This document shows, in pieces, positions 56,560 through 59,915 of a stretch of DNA of 59,915 bases. Where the stretch lies: contig QIAJ01000065.1 of the NCBI GenBank assembly GCA_003225495.1, positions 1-59,915 of the forward strand, written 5' to 3'. Position 1 is the first letter of the stretch. Every line of letters starts with the position of its first letter. Origin of the DNA: Acidobacteriota bacterium. GTDB taxonomy: Bacteria; Acidobacteriota; Terriglobia; Terriglobales; Acidobacteriaceae. Made by a program: the position numbers and the translations under genes. A model generated the notes under the pieces. That model saw only the letters and a program-made list of their open reading frames with translations. It did no database searches and was not told the origin of the DNA.

Positions 56560-56660
56560 CTACCCGCCGGTCGAGATACCCTTGGGGGAACCCACACAAA
56601 AACGTCCACGTGGTCGTTTAGTTTGTCGGCGGCAAGCCCATAGCATTTAGCGTCGCCGAG
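56560..56660 (-). other. Possible remnant of a REP-associated (Y1/IS200-like) transposase
   Basis: On the minus strand, a fragment reading GDAKCYGLAADKLNDHVDVF and then VWVPP resembles the HUH-motif neighbourhood of Y1 transposases (usual form NHVHLL, with proline soon after). The second His is Asp here and no catalytic tyrosine region is seen. It sits beside the tripartite palindrome, as REP transposases do. The match is short and could be chance. Confidence 0.2.
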
Positions 56661-57249
56661 GAAGTCCCTTTGCCGAGGCCTCGGATCCAGGTGGTTCACG
56701 GAACGGTTCCACAGAAATGCGCTCGTAACACACTTCCAGCACGGTCAGGTCTTCTGTGCCGCCCGGCAATTGAAGGACTACGCTGTCACCCGCTGCCGAC
56801 TTCATCAACGCGCGCCCCAGGGGTGACACCCAGCTGATGTGGTTGCGCTCGAGATCGACCTCGTCGGTGCCCACGATGCTCACCACTCGCTCGGCTCCCG
56901 CGGCGTTGGCATAGCGCACGGTCGCTCCGAAGAATGCCTTCGTCGCCGCCTGCCCGGATCTTCGAGCTTCCGGGTCCACCACTTCCGCGGCTTCGATTCG
57001 CTTGGTGAGAAAGCGAATCCGCCCATCGATCTGCCGCAGCCGCCGCTTGCCGTACTGATAGTCGGCATTTTCACTGCGATCGCCGTTGCCCGCAGCCCAC
57101 GCCACCACCTCCACCACGGCCGGACGTTCCCTGGTGAGCAGAAACCGGTGCTCATCCCTGAGGCGCTCGAGGCCGCCCGGCGTGATGTAGTTCTTAACGT
57201 GCGTCGCGGGGGCGTCGGGTTTGGGGTGTCTCGTAAACCCTTTTCGCAT
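56647..57249 (-). CDS. greB: GreB-type transcription elongation factor
   Basis: A 200-residue Gre factor that rescues backtracked RNA polymerase. The N-terminal coiled coil is GGLERLRDEHRFLLTRERPA with the acidic tip GDRSENADYQYGKRRL. The C-terminal FKBP-like domain includes DEVDLERNHISWVSPLGRAL and GDSVVLQLPGG. There is an extra basic tail (about 25 residues) after the usual end. Bases around the ATG (57238-57261) are duplicated at 58966-58989, so the N-terminal residues MRKG lie within a repeated segment and the true start could be a few codons later. It is an isolated gene among accessory modules. Confidence 0.88.
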   Translation of the reverse strand: MRKGFTRHPKPDAPATHVKNYITPGGLERLRDEHRFLLTRERPAVVEVVAWAAGNGDRSENADYQYGKRRLRQIDGRIRFLTKRIEAAEVVDPEARRSGQAATKAFFGATVRYANAAGAERVVSIVGTDEVDLERNHISWVSPLGRALMKSAAGDSVVLQLPGGTEDLTVLEVCYERISVEPFREPPGSEASAKGLPRRR

Positions 57250-57305
57250 CTCGTAGTCTTTCCTGGGCGGGGGTTCAATAGGTGTAATCGGGATGTTGCG
57301 AAAGA

Positions 57306-57800
57306 TTACTGGGACGAATGGATCTTACAAACCCAAATCTTCTGTACCCTCTTTAGCTGCATACTCTGAGGGTTTAATATCTCCAATCCTTCAATCGATA
57401 TCGCTCCTCGGAGTATTTTTGGTGCGAGTTTCCCGGTGATTCTCACTCGGTGTGTCTGCACGATGTCCTTCTTCGATGGATATTCCGTGAGGTGTTCGAC
57501 CCAGGTGCCTTCAATGACCAAGTTGTCGCCGTCGGCGGTGACGGAAAGAGGTATTCCTTCACTACCACCTCCTTCATACACAAAAAGAAGGGCCTTGCGC
57601 TGGGGCTCAGATGGCCTGTCCAGCGCCAAATCAAAGCCGCTCAAGTCCCCCGTCGCCTTGGAAACTTGGGCATCCGAGTAAATGTCCATTTGAGCAGTCT
57701 GAGAACACTCGTCCGGCAGTTTACTCTGTCCAAAGCTGTTTAGTGGTCCGAGGACTAGAAGGAGAGCACCCAATAGGATCGTGATTTTCACTTCGCGCAT
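57306..57800 (-). CDS. Hypothetical exported protein
   Basis: A 164-residue protein with a clear signal peptide (VKITILLGALLLVLGPLNSFG) and then a soluble domain rich in beta-type sequence (PLSVTADGDNLVIEGTWV, HRVRITGKLAPKILRGAISI) with three cysteines in the mature part. I do not recognise a family. No Shine-Dalgarno is clear; ATG 57800 or an in-frame GTG at 57791 are possible starts. It follows greB upstream on the same strand but is spaced by about 55 bases. Confidence 0.62.
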   Translation of the reverse strand: MREVKITILLGALLLVLGPLNSFGQSKLPDECSQTAQMDIYSDAQVSKATGDLSGFDLALDRPSEPQRKALLFVYEGGGSEGIPLSVTADGDNLVIEGTWVEHLTEYPSKKDIVQTHRVRITGKLAPKILRGAISIEGLEILNPQSMQLKRVQKIWVCKIHSSQ

Positions 57801-57973
57801 AGGATACTATGGACGGCTGGCCCACATAATGCAGTTTTCGTAGCCGTGACTTCAAGAACGTCTCGACGAGAATAAAACATTTCCATAAGTTTCGTGCGGA
57901 TCTCCTCTTGACTTTTACTTATCGTGGATGTCCCCTGATTTTCACAGGTTGTATTTGGCGATCGTGGGATGCG

Positions 57974-58351
57974 TCAGCGTCCGCTCCGCAAGAAGTACAC
58001 TAGGTTGGTCCAGTCCATTCCACCAGCCTCGTCAGCGAGCGCAATTAGAGCACGGACTAGCCCTCCAATGTCCGCCGGCGAGATTGTCTTTTCATCGATG
58101 AATATCACACCGCCATGGGATCGCTCTTCTTCTGCCCAGAGCTTTAACAACGGTGGAATCGTCCTGCGATCATACATAACCAGGGTCAAGCGTTGCTTCG
58201 CTGCTTCCAACAAGCAAACGGAATCTTCCTTCCCAAGGAAGTTTCCGCTCTCCCACTGCACCATGGACTGGATAGGTACCAATCGATTCCGGCGTTGAAC
58301 GCCATTCACTACGTCTGCGGAGATGTGCTCATCTAGAAGAAGCTTGAGCAT
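57974..58351 (-). CDS. DUF5615 PIN-like protein, probable toxin
   Basis: A 125-residue protein of the DUF5615/Mut7-C-like PIN superfamily: LLLDEHISADVV at the N-terminus, LVMYDRRTIPPLL in the middle, and GGVIFIDEKTIS later, giving the acidic residues expected of a PIN-like nuclease. Its ATG overlaps the stop of the upstream partner by one base (TGATG), an arrangement typical of toxin-antitoxin pairs. Toxic activity has not been shown for most members. Confidence 0.82.
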   Translation of the reverse strand: MLKLLLDEHISADVVNGVQRRNRLVPIQSMVQWESGNFLGKEDSVCLLEAAKQRLTLVMYDRRTIPPLLKLWAEEERSHGGVIFIDEKTISPADIGGLVRALIALADEAGGMDWTNLVYFLRSGR

Positions 58352-58794
58352 CAGCCCCGCTTGGTCTGTCTGACGGCAAAGTCGACCGCTTGGGGAAGCA
58401 TGCGCTTTAGGCTGTCGAAATCGATTGAATCGTTCTCTGCGATCGCGTCGTTCACCTCTTCGGGGAATGCCTCCGAATAGTGAAGGGCGGCTCGAACCTT
58501 CGCTTCAGGCCATTTCAGATGCTTGGCCACATCCTTAGCATTTCCTTTGTAACTCCGCAGAAGCAACATGACCTCCCATATCGCCAGGGTGCTGCCTTGG
58601 ATGTACGCTTGCCTGCCTGCCGGAGAATCGCGAAAATCCAGGAAGGCAAATTCCGACCGCCTTAGGCCCTCTTCCACCAGCCGCGCGCTGGCATCGCTCG
58701 CCGTCCAGCCGTGCCGATTCGCGATGCGCCTCAAGCGTTTTCCACTCTCCACTGGCAGGCGCATACTGAGCACCATCGTACGCGATTGCTTCAT
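58351..58794 (-). CDS. Probable antitoxin partner of the DUF5615 protein
   Basis: A 147-residue protein started at ATG 58794, with GGAGG five bases upstream. The N-terminus (TMVLSMRLPVESGKRLRRIA) is like a ribbon-helix-helix DNA-binding segment. The middle and C-terminal part (LDFRDSPAGRQAYIQGSTLA, IWEVMLLLRSYKG, KWPEAKVRAALHYSEAFPEE) resembles the DUF433-type antitoxins found with DUF5615 proteins. It is directly coupled to the downstream toxin-like gene. It would bind its own promoter and the toxin. Confidence 0.8.
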   Translation of the reverse strand: MKQSRTMVLSMRLPVESGKRLRRIANRHGWTASDASARLVEEGLRRSEFAFLDFRDSPAGRQAYIQGSTLAIWEVMLLLRSYKGNAKDVAKHLKWPEAKVRAALHYSEAFPEEVNDAIAENDSIDFDSLKRMLPQAVDFAVRQTKRG

Positions 58795-59101
58795 CGACCC
58801 TCCGTTGTAACTGTTGTAAGCATTGTAGCACTTCATGAGGTGAAAAAGTAGTCGGGTGCCACAGGTTTCGTGCAGCTCGAAACCTGGGCGCATGCGCCGC
58901 ACATGCATGGGAAGGTTCTTCCGAGAACGTGGGGATAGCCCCGCATTTCCCCCCCCCGCATTTCTCCCTTTTCGCATCTCGTAGTCTTTTGTCCTTCTAG
59001 CGCGAATCCAGGGGATGCACAATGAATGCGGATGAACGCCGATGAAAACAGCGTAGGTTATCTGCGTTCATGGAGTTCATCTCGGGCGCTAAGTGATTTT
59101 T
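58795..59101. repeat. Gene-free stretch with perfect palindromes and a duplicated 24-bp segment
   Basis: No gene is seen. CAGGTTTCG/CGAAACCTG (58862-58870 and 58878-58886) forms a perfect nine-pair hairpin, directly followed by the perfect palindrome GGCGCATGCGCC (58887-58898). A run of nine C is at 58949-58957. Bases 58966-58989 repeat 57238-57261 exactly. The near part also holds the promoter of the antitoxin operon. Confidence 0.6.
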
Positions 59102-59915
59102 TCACGTTTTCATGTTGCCAGTTTTCCCCAATGCCTGTTCAGTCGCCAAAAGCGTGTCAGGATATCCGAACCAGGTGGTTAGCGCGTCACTTAGGTCAGG
59201 TTGGGTTTCGTCTCCCACCCAAGCCACGTATCCATCGGGCCGAATCAACACTGCAGTTGGTGCGGATACCAAGCCCAACGCAGGCAGATCCCATGGACCT
59301 TCATATTTGCCGTCAACCAACTTAATCCGGTCTGACCACGGCTTGATGTCGAAGCTGCCGGGCGCGCCTAGATTCAAGAGCAATGGCCGCGCATTTTGGA
59401 GGAACGTAAAGACCCGCGTCGGACCATCAGGCGTAACCAGGTCGAGGTCAGGCATGCGACGACCGACCAGCGGATGCCTCCCGCCGAGATCGTAATGGAT
59501 GCCAAGTCCGGACATCTCGGCAGCGATCCGTTTGCGAGACTCCTCCATGCCAAGGAGCTCGGATAGGATTTCACGCAAGGCTTCGGTGCGATCATCAGTA
59601 CGCTGCAATGCGACCTGTGCCATTGTCATGCGCAGCACGCGGGCCGCTACCGGATGCCGCTCGGCGTGATAAGTGTCGAGCAAACCTTCGGGTGATGTTC
59701 CTTTCACCACTTGCGCCAACTTCCAACCCAGATTCACTGCATCCTGCACACCCGTATTTAGGCCTTGTCCGCCCACCGGAGAATGCACATGTGCGGCATC
59801 GCCTGCCAGGAGAACCCGGCCCTTGCGGTAAGCCGCTGCTTGCCGCGACATGTCGGTGAACCTGGAAATCCAAGTTAGATTATGGATTCCGTAATCTGTT
59901 CCGCATGCGGCAATG
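59102..59915 (-). CDS. FAD-dependent aromatic-ring monooxygenase, C-terminal part (5' end outside window)
   Basis: The visible ~270 residues are the C-terminal part of a PheA/TfdB-type flavoprotein hydroxylase. The second FAD motif is complete (GRVLLAGDAAHVHSPVGGQG, then LNTGVQDAVNLGWKLA), followed by the helical region YHAERHPVAARVL and a thioredoxin-like C-terminal domain (NLGAPGSFD to PDGYVAWVGD). The frame stays open to the window edge (upstream GTDYGIHNLTWISRFTD), so the N-terminal FAD-binding GxGxxG is outside. It probably hydroxylates a phenol-like or polyketide substrate with NAD(P)H and O2. Confidence 0.92.
   Translation of the reverse strand, partial: IAACGTDYGIHNLTWISRFTDMSRQAAAYRKGRVLLAGDAAHVHSPVGGQGLNTGVQDAVNLGWKLAQVVKGTSPEGLLDTYHAERHPVAARVLRMTMAQVALQRTDDRTEALREILSELLGMEESRKRIAAEMSGLGIHYDLGGRHPLVGRRMPDLDLVTPDGPTRVFTFLQNARPLLLNLGAPGSFDIKPWSDRIKLVDGKYEGPWDLPALGLVSAPTAVLIRPDGYVAWVGDETQPDLSDALTTWFGYPDTLLATEQALGKTGNMKT

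Noticed and set aside
58949..58957. Run of nine C as a phase-variation tract
   Set aside because: It lies between genes, upstream of the chosen antitoxin start in a region with no supported coding frame, and does not obviously separate promoter elements.
1..59915. CRISPR arrays, rRNA, tRNA or prophage genes
   Set aside because: No regularly spaced direct repeats, rRNA-like stretches, complete tRNA folds or phage structural genes were recognised.

Overview
The window looks like a chromosomal segment of an Acidobacteriota bacterium (Terriglobia/Koribacter-like). This rests on the mix of families, not on any marker-gene search: a TonB-dependent receptor with an N-terminal carboxypeptidase-regulatory (Cna-B-like) domain, two CRTAC1/ASPIC-UnbV FG-GAP proteins, a winged-helix/PD40 regulator, an ECF sigma factor beside a Ser/Thr kinase with a TPR tail, a FecR/DUF6600 protein and a large Asp-box/Ig-repeat exoprotein. 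GC content is fairly high and long antisense shadow ORFs are common.

Layout. 1-3.5 kb: the end of gltB, overlapping gltD (broken). 3.6-4.5 kb: a LysR regulator. 4.5-8.6 kb: an arginine cluster argR-argC-argB-NAGS-argJ with overlapping genes, behind a promoter that carries two candidate ARG boxes. 8.6-15.5 kb: a membrane protein, an ECF sigma factor, a Ser/Thr kinase-TPR protein (broken) and an NtrB/NtrC-like pair. 15.7-21.7 kb: a secreted subtilisin-fold protease with Glu at the usual His position, and a FecR/DUF6600 Gly-rich exported protein, each gene closed by a strong terminator. 21.9-24.1 kb: an ABC exporter pair. 24.2-49.9 kb: a carbohydrate-centred region with periplasmic trehalase, PfkB sugar kinase, two TPR proteins, a TonB receptor (in-frame amber), two CRTAC proteins (one broken), a secreted metallopeptidase-like protein, a winged-helix/PD40 regulator, and a colinear run of six-hairpin glycosidase, GH13 glucosidase, MFS sugar porter, SGNH hydrolase and Na+/solute symporter. 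50.1-55.2 kb: a 1707-residue secreted Asp-box/Ig-repeat protein. 55.3-59.0 kb: a small accessory island with two toxin-antitoxin-like modules, GreB, an orphan exported protein and several palindromic or duplicated intergenic repeats. 59.1 kb-end: the C-terminal part of a FAD-dependent aromatic monooxygenase.

How the genes may work together. The arg genes make N-acetylglutamyl intermediates of arginine synthesis from glutamate, next to glutamate synthase. The 24-50 kb genes look like a locus for capturing, hydrolysing and importing alpha-glucosides/trehalose: TonB receptor at the outer membrane, exported trehalase and glucosidases, MFS and SSS importers, PfkB kinase. A membrane-anchored winged-helix/PD40 protein is a possible regulator. 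The CRTAC and TPR proteins of this region have no assigned role.

The most striking anomaly is that four otherwise well-preserved genes are broken within 36 kb: three short out-of-frame deletions in conserved domains (gltD, kinase, CRTAC) and one amber codon (TonB receptor). Whether this is real decay or consensus error should be settled before any of these genes is interpreted.
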